This document shows, piece after piece, positions 6,565 to 14,178 of a stretch of 16,363 bases of DNA. This DNA comes from JBGOUV01 sp041477815. GTDB lineage: Bacteria > Acidobacteriota > Terriglobia > Bryobacterales > JACQDG01. Position 1 is the first letter of the stretch. Every line of letters starts with the position of its first letter. Made by a program: the position numbers and the translations under genes. Below the pieces are notes generated by a model that saw only the letters and a list, made by a program, of their open reading frames with translations, had not been told where the DNA came from and did no database searches. The stretch spans positions 1-16,363 of the forward strand of contig JBGOUV010000121.1 of NCBI GenBank assembly GCA_041477815.1, read 5' to 3'.

Positions 6565-8896
6565 AGTACAGCAAGTATCTTTGCCGCACCTCGCGGAATC
6601 GCTCGACGGCCTGCTCCCACTCCTGCCGAATGGCGCGGGGATCTTCTCCCGCCGCCAGCAACGCCAGGGTGCTCTCGCTCCCCACCAGACGGGCCGTCTG
6701 GGCGAGGTTCATTTGCCCCGGAAATAACTTCACCAGCGCCCCCGCGATCTCTACTCCTACCTCGCCGGCGTCCACCGCCTCCCGGTCCGTCACCAGGATC
6801 TGCATTCCCGAAATCCGCCGCCCCGCAAACCGCGACGACCCCGGCGTTCTCTCGATCCCGTAGAACCGCACCCCCGGAATTCCCCTCGCATTAAGATAAT
6901 TCGCCAGCGCCGATCCCTCCATCCAATCCGCCCCCACAAACTCAAAGGGCGTGTCCGTGCCCCTCCCCACCGAGTAATTCGTCAGACCCTCCAGCATCGC
7001 CACCCCCGGATACACCAGCGCCTCGGTCAGGTTTCGGATATTCGGCGACGGATCCACCCAGGGCAGCCCGGTCGCATCAAACCAGTCCCCGCGCTGCCAC
7101 CCTTCCATCCGAATTATCTCCAACTGCGCCCCCACCCGGTTCTCCCCGTTGAACAACCGCGCCAGTTCTCCCGCCGTCATCCCGTGCCGCAGCGGCAGCG
7201 AATAGTATCCGATAAAGGACCGTAAGTTTTCGTCCAGCACCGGCCCTTCCACGGCCACCCCGTTGATCGGATTCGGTCTGTCCAGGACGTAAAAAGCGAC
7301 GCCCTGTTTGGCCGCCTCCTCCATGGCGTAGGCCATAGTAGTGACATAGGTATAGAATCTGGCTCCGACATCCTGGAGGTCGAAGACCAGTGCGTCCAGC
7401 CCCGCCAGCATCTCCGGCGTCGGCCGCCGCCGCTCCCCCTGGTAGAGGCTGTAGATCCTAGCGCCGGTCTTTTCTTCGACCGCGTCCGGCAGATTCGGAT
7501 CGTCGGCCTGGCCCAGAAAGCCGTGCTCCGGCGAAAAGATCGCCGCCACTTTCACCCCGGCCTCGACAAACAAGTCGATATTCTGCCGCCGCCGCCGGTC
7601 AATTCCGGTGTGATTCGTGATTAATCCGATCCGCTTGCCCTGCAATGGCCGGAAACCGTCGCGCACCAGCACGTCCAGCCCGGTGAGCACTTTCCCGTTG
7701 CGCGTCACCTCCCGCCGCGCCCCCAGCATCGCCTCGTTGTACCCCGTCAGCCGCAGCCCGGCCTTCGCCCCTTGCTCCGCCGATACGGCCGGCAGATGCG
7801 CCGCCACGGCGCTCGCCACCCGGCTCCGCAGGCTGCTGATCGCCGGCCGTACCCGCGGGTGAACGCTGTTAGCCAGCAGGATCACAAACGTCCGGGTGAC
7901 CGGATCCACCCACAACGAGGTCCCCGTGAACCCCGTATGGCCAAACGAACCCACCGGCAGCAATTCCCCCCGGTTGGACGAGAAAGGGGAGTCGATATCC
8001 CACCCCAATCCCCGCAACACCGTCTGATTCGGCGGCGTCTGGGGGGAGCTCATTTTCTCGACCGTCAGCGGGCTAAATACCTTCACCCTTCCCGCCGACC
8101 CGTTCCCCAGCAGCAGGGACGCGAACCGCGCCAAGTCGTCCGCCGTCGAAAACAGCCCGGCATGTCCCGCCACTCCGCCCATGTACCGCGCCGTCGGATC
8201 GTGCACCACCCCGCGCAAAACCACGTCGTCGATCCGCTCGGTAGGCGCCGTCCGCCGTCGCAGCGCCACCGGCGGCGTGAACATGGTAGTTTTCATTCCC
8301 AGCGGCCCGAACACCCGCCGCCGGGTGAATTCCGGCAGCGCCTGCCCGCTCACCCTCCGCACCATCTCCCCCAGCAGAATGAAATTGATGTCGCTATAAA
8401 TGAACCGCGATCCCGGCGTCACCACCGGCTTTTCCGCATACGCCAGCTTGATCCCCGCCTCGTATCCCTTCCAAGCGGGCTTCAAATCCACATCCGGCCG
8501 CAACCCCGAAAAATGCGTCAGCAACTGCCGCACGGTGATCGGGCTGTCGCCTCTGGAGAACTCCGGCAGATACTGCGTCACCCGGTCATTCAGCCGTATC
8601 TTCCCGTCCTCCACCAGCAACATCACCGCCGAGGTCGTGGCGATCACCTTGGTCAGCGACGCGCAGTCGAAGATCGTGTCCACCGTCATGGCCTCCCGCC
8701 GCGGCGCCAGGCTCCGATAGCCGTAGGCCTTCCGGTGCACGATCTTTCCCTGGTGGCCCACCACGAGGACAGCCCCCGGGATCTCATCTGCCTGGACGGC
8801 CTTCTGGACTACCTGATCCAGCGCGGCTGACCCGTTCCACGCGGCGACCGCCGCTGCTAAGAGACCAAGGTGCGTCATGATAGAATCATGTAACAT
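6563..8896 (-). CDS. Exported AmiE-like serine hydrolase fused to NamZ-type (DUF1343/GH171) exo-N-acetylmuramidase
   Basis: The protein has 777 residues. The N-terminal domain (about 25-370) is a class C beta-lactamase/PBP fold: S80-L-T-K83 nucleophile motif, Y167-S-D-I-N, and HTG at 320-322. The YSDINFILLGE pattern is that of YbbE/AmiE (MurNAc-L-Ala amidase of Bacillus subtilis) and E. coli YfeW. The C-terminal domain (about 405-777) is DUF1343: GLITNHTG (424-431), SPEHGF (455-460), FDLQDVGARFYTY (505-517), DRPNPING (539-546) and later YPGVAMLEGLTNYSVGRGTD. DUF1343 is the NamZ/GH171 family, which removes terminal MurNAc from peptidoglycan fragments. In B. subtilis namZ and amiE are separate neighbours of murQ; here they are one chain beside murQ. 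M7 (ATG 8876-8878) gives a compact signal peptide (LGLLAAAVAAWNGSA) and may be the true start. Family assignment is firm; the joint activity is inferred. The catalytic Glu is probably in SPEHG. Confidence 0.9.
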   Translation of the reverse strand: MLHDSIMTHLGLLAAAVAAWNGSAALDQVVQKAVQADEIPGAVLVVGHQGKIVHRKAYGYRSLAPRREAMTVDTIFDCASLTKVIATTSAVMLLVEDGKIRLNDRVTQYLPEFSRGDSPITVRQLLTHFSGLRPDVDLKPAWKGYEAGIKLAYAEKPVVTPGSRFIYSDINFILLGEMVRRVSGQALPEFTRRRVFGPLGMKTTMFTPPVALRRRTAPTERIDDVVLRGVVHDPTARYMGGVAGHAGLFSTADDLARFASLLLGNGSAGRVKVFSPLTVEKMSSPQTPPNQTVLRGLGWDIDSPFSSNRGELLPVGSFGHTGFTGTSLWVDPVTRTFVILLANSVHPRVRPAISSLRSRVASAVAAHLPAVSAEQGAKAGLRLTGYNEAMLGARREVTRNGKVLTGLDVLVRDGFRPLQGKRIGLITNHTGIDRRRRQNIDLFVEAGVKVAAIFSPEHGFLGQADDPNLPDAVEEKTGARIYSLYQGERRRPTPEMLAGLDALVFDLQDVGARFYTYVTTMAYAMEEAAKQGVAFYVLDRPNPINGVAVEGPVLDENLRSFIGYYSLPLRHGMTAGELARLFNGENRVGAQLEIIRMEGWQRGDWFDATGLPWVDPSPNIRNLTEALVYPGVAMLEGLTNYSVGRGTDTPFEFVGADWMEGSALANYLNARGIPGVRFYGIERTPGSSRFAGRRISGMQILVTDREAVDAGEVGVEIAGALVKLFPGQMNLAQTARLVGSESTLALLAAGEDPRAIRQEWEQAVERFREVRQRYLLY
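8878..8886 (+). promoter_or_regulatory. Extended -10 promoter for murQ (TGATAGAAT)
   Basis: TG-A-TAGAAT predicts a transcript start near 8893, only 3-6 nt before the tandem TTG codons at 8896 and 8899. It lies within the first codons of the divergent hydrolase gene if that gene starts at 8896. No Shine-Dalgarno sequence is present for murQ, so a nearly leaderless mRNA is likely. Confidence 0.5.
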
Positions 8897-9786
8897 TGTT
8901 GGACCATCTCGCCACCGAAAAACCCAACCCCGCGTCGTCCTCGATCGATCTCCTCCCCACCGCGGACATCCTCACCGTCATCAACGCCGAGGACCAGAAG
9001 GTGGCCCCCGCCGTAGCCTCCCAGATCCCCCAGATCGCCCAGGCCGTGGACGCCATCGTCAACGCCATCCTTCAAGGAGGCCGTCTTTTTTACCTCGGCG
9101 CCGGCACCAGCGGCCGTTTGGGAGTCCTCGACGCCTCCGAGTGCCCCCCCACCTTTGACGTCTCTCCGGACCTGGTCCAGGGCATCATCGCCGGCGGCGA
9201 ACCCGCCCTGACGCGCGCTACAGAAGGCACCGAAGACCACCCCGAGTCCGGCGCCGCCGACCTGGGCCAACGAAACTTCACCGCCCGGGACATCCTGGTC
9301 GGCCTGACCGCCAGCGGCCGCACTCCCTACGTTCTGGGCGCCGTCCGCCACGCCCGCAGCCGCGGCGCCACCACCATCGGCATCACCTGCAACGCCGGCG
9401 CCGAGCTCTCCGCCCTGGTCGACATCCCCATCGTCCCGCTGGTCGGCCCCGAGATCCTCACCGGCTCCACCCGCCTGAAATCCGGCACTGCGCAAAAACT
9501 CGTCCTCAACATGCTCTCCACCGCCGCCATGATCCGCCTGGGCCACGTCTACCGCAACCTGATGGTGAACCTCCAGCTCAAGAACGAGAAACTGCGGGAC
9601 CGCGCCCGCCGCATCGTCGCCCAAGCCGCCGGCGTCTCGCCCGACCGCGCCGCCCAAGCTCTGGCCGACGCCGGCAACGACGTCCGCGCCGCCATCGTCA
9701 TGCTGAAACGCGGCGTCCCCCTGGACCAGGCCCGCGCACTCCTCCACCAAGCCGGCAACCGGGTCGGCGCCGCCCTGGAGCTCTAG
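8896..9786 (+). CDS. murQ: N-acetylmuramic acid 6-phosphate etherase
   Basis: The protein has 296 residues, the normal MurQ length. It cleaves the lactyl ether of MurNAc-6-phosphate to GlcNAc-6-phosphate and D-lactate in the cytoplasm, a step in wall recycling. The SIS fold is clear: FYLGAGTSGRLGVLDASECPPTF at 65-87, with Glu82 at the position of E. coli Glu83, and ATEGTED at 108-114, with Glu113 matching E. coli Glu114. LVGLTASGRTPYVLGA follows, then GPEILTGSTRLKSGTAQKLVLNMLST, the signature motif. The C-terminal helical region carries LADAGNDVRAAIVML, typical of the family. The start is TTG 8896 or TTG 8899; there is no Shine-Dalgarno sequence, and a promoter -10 ends 10 nt before the start. 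It is head-to-head with the AmiE-NamZ fusion and followed by nagA, which uses its product. Confidence 0.95.
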   Translation: MLDHLATEKPNPASSSIDLLPTADILTVINAEDQKVAPAVASQIPQIAQAVDAIVNAILQGGRLFYLGAGTSGRLGVLDASECPPTFDVSPDLVQGIIAGGEPALTRATEGTEDHPESGAADLGQRNFTARDILVGLTASGRTPYVLGAVRHARSRGATTIGITCNAGAELSALVDIPIVPLVGPEILTGSTRLKSGTAQKLVLNMLSTAAMIRLGHVYRNLMVNLQLKNEKLRDRARRIVAQAAGVSPDRAAQALADAGNDVRAAIVMLKRGVPLDQARALLHQAGNRVGAALEL

Positions 9787-9788
9787 AT

Positions 9789-9840
9789 GGATTTGAGAAT
9801 TGCGCTCCCGGCGAAGCCTTGCCAATTCTCCTGCTAGACT
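9789..9840. repeat. Partial copy of the GATTTGAGAATTG repeat with hairpin
   Basis: GAGAATTG at 9795-9802 pairs with CAATTCTC at 9823-9830 around a 20-nt loop containing CGGCGAAGCC. The same loop words (CGGCGAAGCC, TGCC) recur in the larger palindrome at 9875-9955, so this is a diverged copy. It starts 3 nt after the murQ stop and could also act as the murQ terminator. The segment ends with TGCTAGACT (9832-9840), a possible extended -10. Confidence 0.65.
9832..9840 (+). promoter_or_regulatory. Possible extended -10 (TGCTAGACT) for nagA
   Basis: TG-C-TAGACT would start transcription near 9847. The transcript would carry a leader of about 127 nt that includes a 10-codon frame (ATG 9850 to TGA 9880-9882) and the large palindrome before the nagA ATG at 9974. 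GGAGG at 9841-9845 precedes the mini-frame but would lie upstream of the predicted start site. The call rests on one motif. Confidence 0.35.
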
Positions 9841-9874
9841 GGAGGCACTATGAAAGCTCCGGATCGAAGCGGGG

Positions 9875-9955
9875 GGATTTGAGAATTGGAGGATTTGAGA
9901 ATTGCCGCTCACGGCGAAGCCCTGCCGATTCTCAAATCCTCCAATTCGCAAATCC
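9875..9955. repeat. Large palindrome of octad (period-8) repeats upstream of nagA
   Basis: The left arm 9875-9902 and right arm 9928-9955 are inverse over 28 bp with one mismatch, and the loop is 25 nt. The left arm reads as GATTTGAG, AATTGGAG, GATTTGAG, AAT...; the right strand reads as ATTCTCAA, ATCCTCCA, ATTCGCAA, ATCCTCAG, so the unit is 8 bp. The loop carries its own GCCG-CTCA-CGGC mini hairpin (9904-9915) and shares CGGCGAAGCC with the copy at 9789-9840. It fills most of the 187-nt murQ-nagA gap and ends 18 nt before the nagA start. Confidence 0.9.
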
Positions 9956-9973
9956 TCAGCTTCCTCTGCTAAG

Positions 9974-11197
9974 ATGCCCCGTCTCGCCTTCGTCGCTTCC
10001 GTCGTCTACACCCCCGATCCGCTGCCCCACGGCGTCGTACTGGTCGAAGACGACCGCATCACCGCCGTAGGCTCCCGCGACGCCCTCGCCATCCCCGCCA
10101 ACGCCACCCTGATCGACGCCGGCGAAGGCTTCCTCGCTCCCGGCTTCATCGACATCCACGTCCACGGCGCCGGCGGACGCGACCTCATGGACCCCACCCG
10201 CGACGCCCTCGACACCGTCACCCGCACCCTCGCCCGCTTCGGCACGACCTCTTTCTATCCCACCACCGTCACCGCCCCTCAGACAGATATACTCCGCTCC
10301 CTCGCGTTCCTGGCCTCCTGCATCGACGAGTCCGCCCAGACCCCCACCGCCGCCGCCCAACCCCTCGGCATCCACATGGAGGGCCCCTATATCAACCTGA
10401 AACGCCGCGGCGTCCACCCCATCGCGTCCATCACTGAGCCTACTATTGAAGGCTACCGGCGCATGGCCCAGGCCTCGGGGGGCAAGCTCCGCATCATGAC
10501 CATCGCCCCCGAGCTGGCGGCCTCCCCCCAGGTGATGGCGGAAATGATCCGCGACGGCGTCCAGCCCTCCATCGGACACACCGATGCTACCTACGACGAG
10601 ACCCAGCGCGCCGTCGCCCTCGGCGCGCGCCAAGCCACCCACGTCTACAACGCCATGCGTCCCTTCGCCAACCGCGACCCCGGCGTCCTCGGCGCGGTCC
10701 TCACCGACCGCCGCATCCGGGCCGAGCTTATCGCCGACGGCGTCCATGTCGACCCCACTTCGATTCGCCTCCTCTACGCCGCCAAAGGCGACGAAGGCAT
10801 CGTACTGGTCTCCGATGGCATTTCCGGCACCGGCATGCCCGACGGCGTCTACCCCGTCGCCGGGTTCGAGGTTGAGGTGAAGGATGGCGTCTGCCGCTAC
10901 CAGGGCGCGCTGGCTGGAAGCGTCCTGACCCTGGACCGCGCCGTCCGCAACATGATTGGCTTCCTGGGCCTCCGTCCCGAGCAGGCCCTGGCTATGGCCA
11001 CCCGCAACGTCGCCCAACTCCTCGGCATCGCCCAGCGCAAAGGCAGCCTCCAGCCCGGCGCCGATGCCGACCTCCTGGTCTTGGATCCCCAACTCCATCT
11101 GAGAGCCGTCTACGCCCGAGGCGTCGCGGTCCCCAACGAGCCGCGACCGTTAGGGAGCGGTTCCACCGAAGCGGCGCGGCACCCCCGCGCGAGCTAA
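9974..11197 (+). CDS. nagA: N-acetylglucosamine-6-phosphate deacetylase
   Basis: The protein has 407 residues. It hydrolyses GlcNAc-6-phosphate (the MurQ product) to glucosamine-6-phosphate and acetate in the cytoplasm. The amidohydrolase landmarks are all present: PGFIDIHVHGAGG with the HxH metal pair near residues 56-65, GIHMEGPYINLKRRGVHP with the metal-binding Glu, PSIGHTDATYDE and ATHVYNAM with two metal-ligand His, ADGVHVDP, and LVSDGISGTG with the catalytic Asp. The ATG at 9974 is chosen because the family fold begins at once (LAFVASVVYTPD); the frame upstream is the palindrome. No Shine-Dalgarno sequence is seen. The last ~20 residues, after ARGVAV, exceed the family core and are partly encoded by a REP-like element (NEPRPLGSGS). 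murA starts 3 nt downstream, so the two are co-transcribed. Confidence 0.93.
   Translation: MPRLAFVASVVYTPDPLPHGVVLVEDDRITAVGSRDALAIPANATLIDAGEGFLAPGFIDIHVHGAGGRDLMDPTRDALDTVTRTLARFGTTSFYPTTVTAPQTDILRSLAFLASCIDESAQTPTAAAQPLGIHMEGPYINLKRRGVHPIASITEPTIEGYRRMAQASGGKLRIMTIAPELAASPQVMAEMIRDGVQPSIGHTDATYDETQRAVALGARQATHVYNAMRPFANRDPGVLGAVLTDRRIRAELIADGVHVDPTSIRLLYAAKGDEGIVLVSDGISGTGMPDGVYPVAGFEVEVKDGVCRYQGALAGSVLTLDRAVRNMIGFLGLRPEQALAMATRNVAQLLGIAQRKGSLQPGADADLLVLDPQLHLRAVYARGVAVPNEPRPLGSGSTEAARHPRAS
11138..11162 (+). repeat. REP-like element copy R1, inside the 3' end of nagA
   Basis: GAGCCGCGACC, GTT, AGGGAGCGGTT. It differs at 2 of 25 positions from the inverted copy at 14088-14112. Here it is coding, giving EPRPLGSG of the nagA tail. 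Confidence 0.75.
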
Positions 11198-11200
11198 ACC

Positions 11201-12450
<1,250 letters not shown>

Positions 12451-12454
<4 letters not shown>

Positions 12455-12831
12455 CCCATACCAAAGGATTCCTGGAGCTGGTGAACGACGCCAAAACCCG
12501 CGTCCAGGAGTGCACCGTAGCAGACGTCCGCCGCCTCCGCGAAACTGCCGAACCCTTCCACCTCATCGACGTCCGCGAGGATTCGGAATGGGCCCGAGCC
12601 CACGCCGCCGGCGCCATTCACCTCGGCAAGGGTATCATCGAGCGCGACATAGAAACCAAGGTCCCCGACAAGACCGCCCGCCTGGTTCTCTATTGCGGCG
12701 GCGGCTTCCGCTCCGCCCTGGCCGCGGACAACCTCCAAAGGATGGGCTATACCAACGTCCACTCCCTAGCTGGCGGCTGGCGAGCCTGGCAAGAGTCCGG
12801 CGAGCCCGTCGCCACCGGGCCGCGACCGTAA
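12451..12831 (+). CDS. Single-domain rhodanese-like protein
   Basis: The protein has 126 residues. The ATG overlaps the murA stop as ATGA, so it is translated by coupling. FHLIDVREDSEWARAH (about 36-51) and AGAIHLGKGIIER are the rhodanese first and second motifs, and the active-site loop YCGGGFRS has Cys82 as the sulfur-carrying residue in a six-residue loop ending in Arg. AGGWRAWQESGEPV is the usual C-terminal motif. Such single-domain proteins carry persulfide sulfur to thiol acceptors in the cytoplasm. The link to cell wall genes is not obvious and may be only positional. The last residues (GPRP) and the TAA stop come from a REP-like element. Confidence 0.9.
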
Positions 12832-12840
12832 GGGCAGCCG
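12817..12840 (+). repeat. REP-like element copy R2, diverged, supplying the rhodanese stop codon
   Basis: GGGCCGCGACCGTAAGGGC matches the left two thirds of the REP unit (GAGCCGCGACCGTNAGGG); the right third has decayed. TAA at 12829-12831 within it ends the rhodanese frame. Confidence 0.6.
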
Positions 12841-12855
12841 CGCATCCGACTCAGG

Positions 12856-12907
12856 AAGGGCCGCGAATTCACCGCTCGCGCACGGTCTCGGCGCGGCGCC
12901 GGCCCTT
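12856..12907. terminator. Hairpin between converging rhodanese and alcohol dehydrogenase genes
   Basis: AAGGGCCG (12856-12863) pairs with CGGCCCTT (12900-12907), an 8-bp stem with a long GC-rich loop. The right arm overlaps the stop codon of the minus-strand gene. No T tract is present, so termination is inferred from position only. Confidence 0.35.
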
Positions 12908-14021
12908 ACAAAGCCTGGCGGTACAGCGCCAGCAGATCCTCGCGGGTGCAGGGACGCGGGTTGAGCTGGTGGCAGCCGTCCTGGATCGCTTTGCCGGCCA
13001 GGGCCTCCAGGGCCGCTTCGGTGATGCCGTAATCGCGCAGCCGGGGGCGAATGCCGGCCCGACGGTTCAACTCGCGGACGCGCTCTACGATGTCGCCGCC
13101 GCCGAACTGGGCGACCAGCTCCTGGAGACGCGCCGCCACTACCGGCCGGTTGAATTCCAGGACGTAGGGCAGCAGGACGGCGTTGGCCGTGCCGTGGTGC
13201 ATGCCCGCCTCCGACGAGAGCGGATGGGCCAGCGAATGGGTAGCGCCGAGGCCTTTCTGGAAAGCGATGGCTCCCATCATGGCGGCGATCATCATGTTGC
13301 CGCGGGCCTCCAGGTCCCGCGGCGAGTCTATGACGCGCGGCAGATGGTTCCACACCAGTCTGGCGCCACCGAGCGCCACCGCGTCACAGATGGGATGATA
13401 CCCCTTAGAAATATACGCCTCGATATTGTGGGTAAAGGCGTCCAGGCCCGTGCCGGCGGTGATGGATGGGGGCATATCCACGGTGAGCTCGGGATCGGCC
13501 AGGGCCAGGGTGGGGATCAGGTGAGGACTGAAGACGACGGTCTTGCGGTTGGTCTTCTCGATGGTGATGACGGTCGATCGCGAGACCTCGCTGCCGGTGC
13601 CGGCGGTGGTGGCGATGGCGATAAAGGGGGGCAGGTCGGCGGTGATGCGGCTGCCGCCGTCGACCAGGTCGTCGTAGTCGGCCAGCGGCAGATCGTGGGT
13701 CACCTTCAGCCGGATGGCCTTGGCCGCATCGAGAGGCGAGCCGCCGCCGACGCCGACGATTCCGTCACAGCCGTTGTGGCGGTAGGAGACGACGCCCTCC
13801 AGGACGTTCTTCTCGGTGGGGTTCGGGTCTACGGCGGAAAACACCGCCGCTCCGGGGGCGCGCTCGGCTACACGGGCAAATACCGAGGTCTTGACCAGTC
13901 CGGCGTCGGTAACCAGGAGCGGCCGGCGGATGCCGCGCTGGGACAACTCTTCAGGGAGGCGGCTGACTGCCCCAGCGCCGAAGGTAATGGTGGTGGGAAA
14001 GCAGAAGGTGTCTAGATTCAT
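12906..14021 (-). CDS. Iron-containing (group III) alcohol dehydrogenase
   Basis: The protein has 371 residues from the ATG at 14019-14021. The frame is open further upstream but there it only reads through the REP-like hairpin, and family homology starts at FCFPTTITFGAGAV. The N-terminal nucleotide-binding part has VGVGGGSPLDAAKAI (89-103) and ATTAGTGSEVS (137-147). The metal ligands are visible as Asp194, His198 (DAFTHNIEAY), His262 (THSLAHPL) and His276 (MHHGTANAVLLP), matching the spacing in FucO. The family reduces or oxidises primary alcohols and aldehydes with NAD(P). The substrate is unknown; lactaldehyde, butanol or 1,3-propanediol-type substrates are possible. It is not part of the murQ operon and faces it. 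Unlike the other minus-strand genes (TPR protein, hydrolase fusion, lipoprotein), its codons end mostly in C. Confidence 0.92.
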   Translation of the reverse strand: MNLDTFCFPTTITFGAGAVSRLPEELSQRGIRRPLLVTDAGLVKTSVFARVAERAPGAAVFSAVDPNPTEKNVLEGVVSYRHNGCDGIVGVGGGSPLDAAKAIRLKVTHDLPLADYDDLVDGGSRITADLPPFIAIATTAGTGSEVSRSTVITIEKTNRKTVVFSPHLIPTLALADPELTVDMPPSITAGTGLDAFTHNIEAYISKGYHPICDAVALGGARLVWNHLPRVIDSPRDLEARGNMMIAAMMGAIAFQKGLGATHSLAHPLSSEAGMHHGTANAVLLPYVLEFNRPVVAARLQELVAQFGGGDIVERVRELNRRAGIRPRLRDYGITEAALEALAGKAIQDGCHQLNPRPCTREDLLALYRQAL

Positions 14022-14044
14022 TTTAGATCCCGCGCGACTGCACC

Positions 14045-14112
14045 GAACCGCGACCATCAGGGAGCGGTTTCTGCGGCGGAACAAAACAACCGCTCCCTGA
14101 CGATCGCGGCTC
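14045..14112. repeat. REP-like inverted pair R3/R4 upstream of the alcohol dehydrogenase gene
   Basis: R3 (14045-14069) reads GAACCGCGACC, ATC, AGGGAGCGGTT. R4 (14088-14112) is its inverse and matches at 22 of 25 positions. The two arms form a long hairpin around an 18-nt loop. It lies in the 157-nt gap between the alcohol dehydrogenase start (14021) and the lipoprotein stop (14179), so it may terminate the upstream transcript. No clear promoter for the dehydrogenase gene is seen in the rest of the gap. Confidence 0.85.
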
Positions 14113-14178
14113 GGCGCCGCCAGCGTTCCATATTAGCGGCCCTGTACGACTTAAGGCCTCAGATATCATGAGCGATCG

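Noticed and set aside
6563..8896. The hydrolase as a true beta-lactamase resistance gene
   Set aside because: The YSDIN variant motif, the fused DUF1343 domain and the murQ neighbour point to wall recycling, not antibiotic hydrolysis.
9902..9973. Earlier TTG start for nagA
   Set aside because: It would translate the palindrome, and the deacetylase fold begins right after the ATG at 9974.
9967..9975. TGCTAAGAT as the nagA promoter -10
   Set aside because: It overlaps the nagA ATG, and no in-frame start exists soon downstream. Transcription from it would miss the start codon.
12510..14015. Plus-strand frame of 501 codons across the rhodanese and alcohol dehydrogenase genes
   Set aside because: It runs over two motif-verified genes in other frames, and its sequence shows no domain.
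14022..14084. N-terminal extension of the alcohol dehydrogenase to an earlier ATG
   Set aside because: The extra residues are Arg-rich translation of the REP-like hairpin, and family homology starts at the ATG at 14021.
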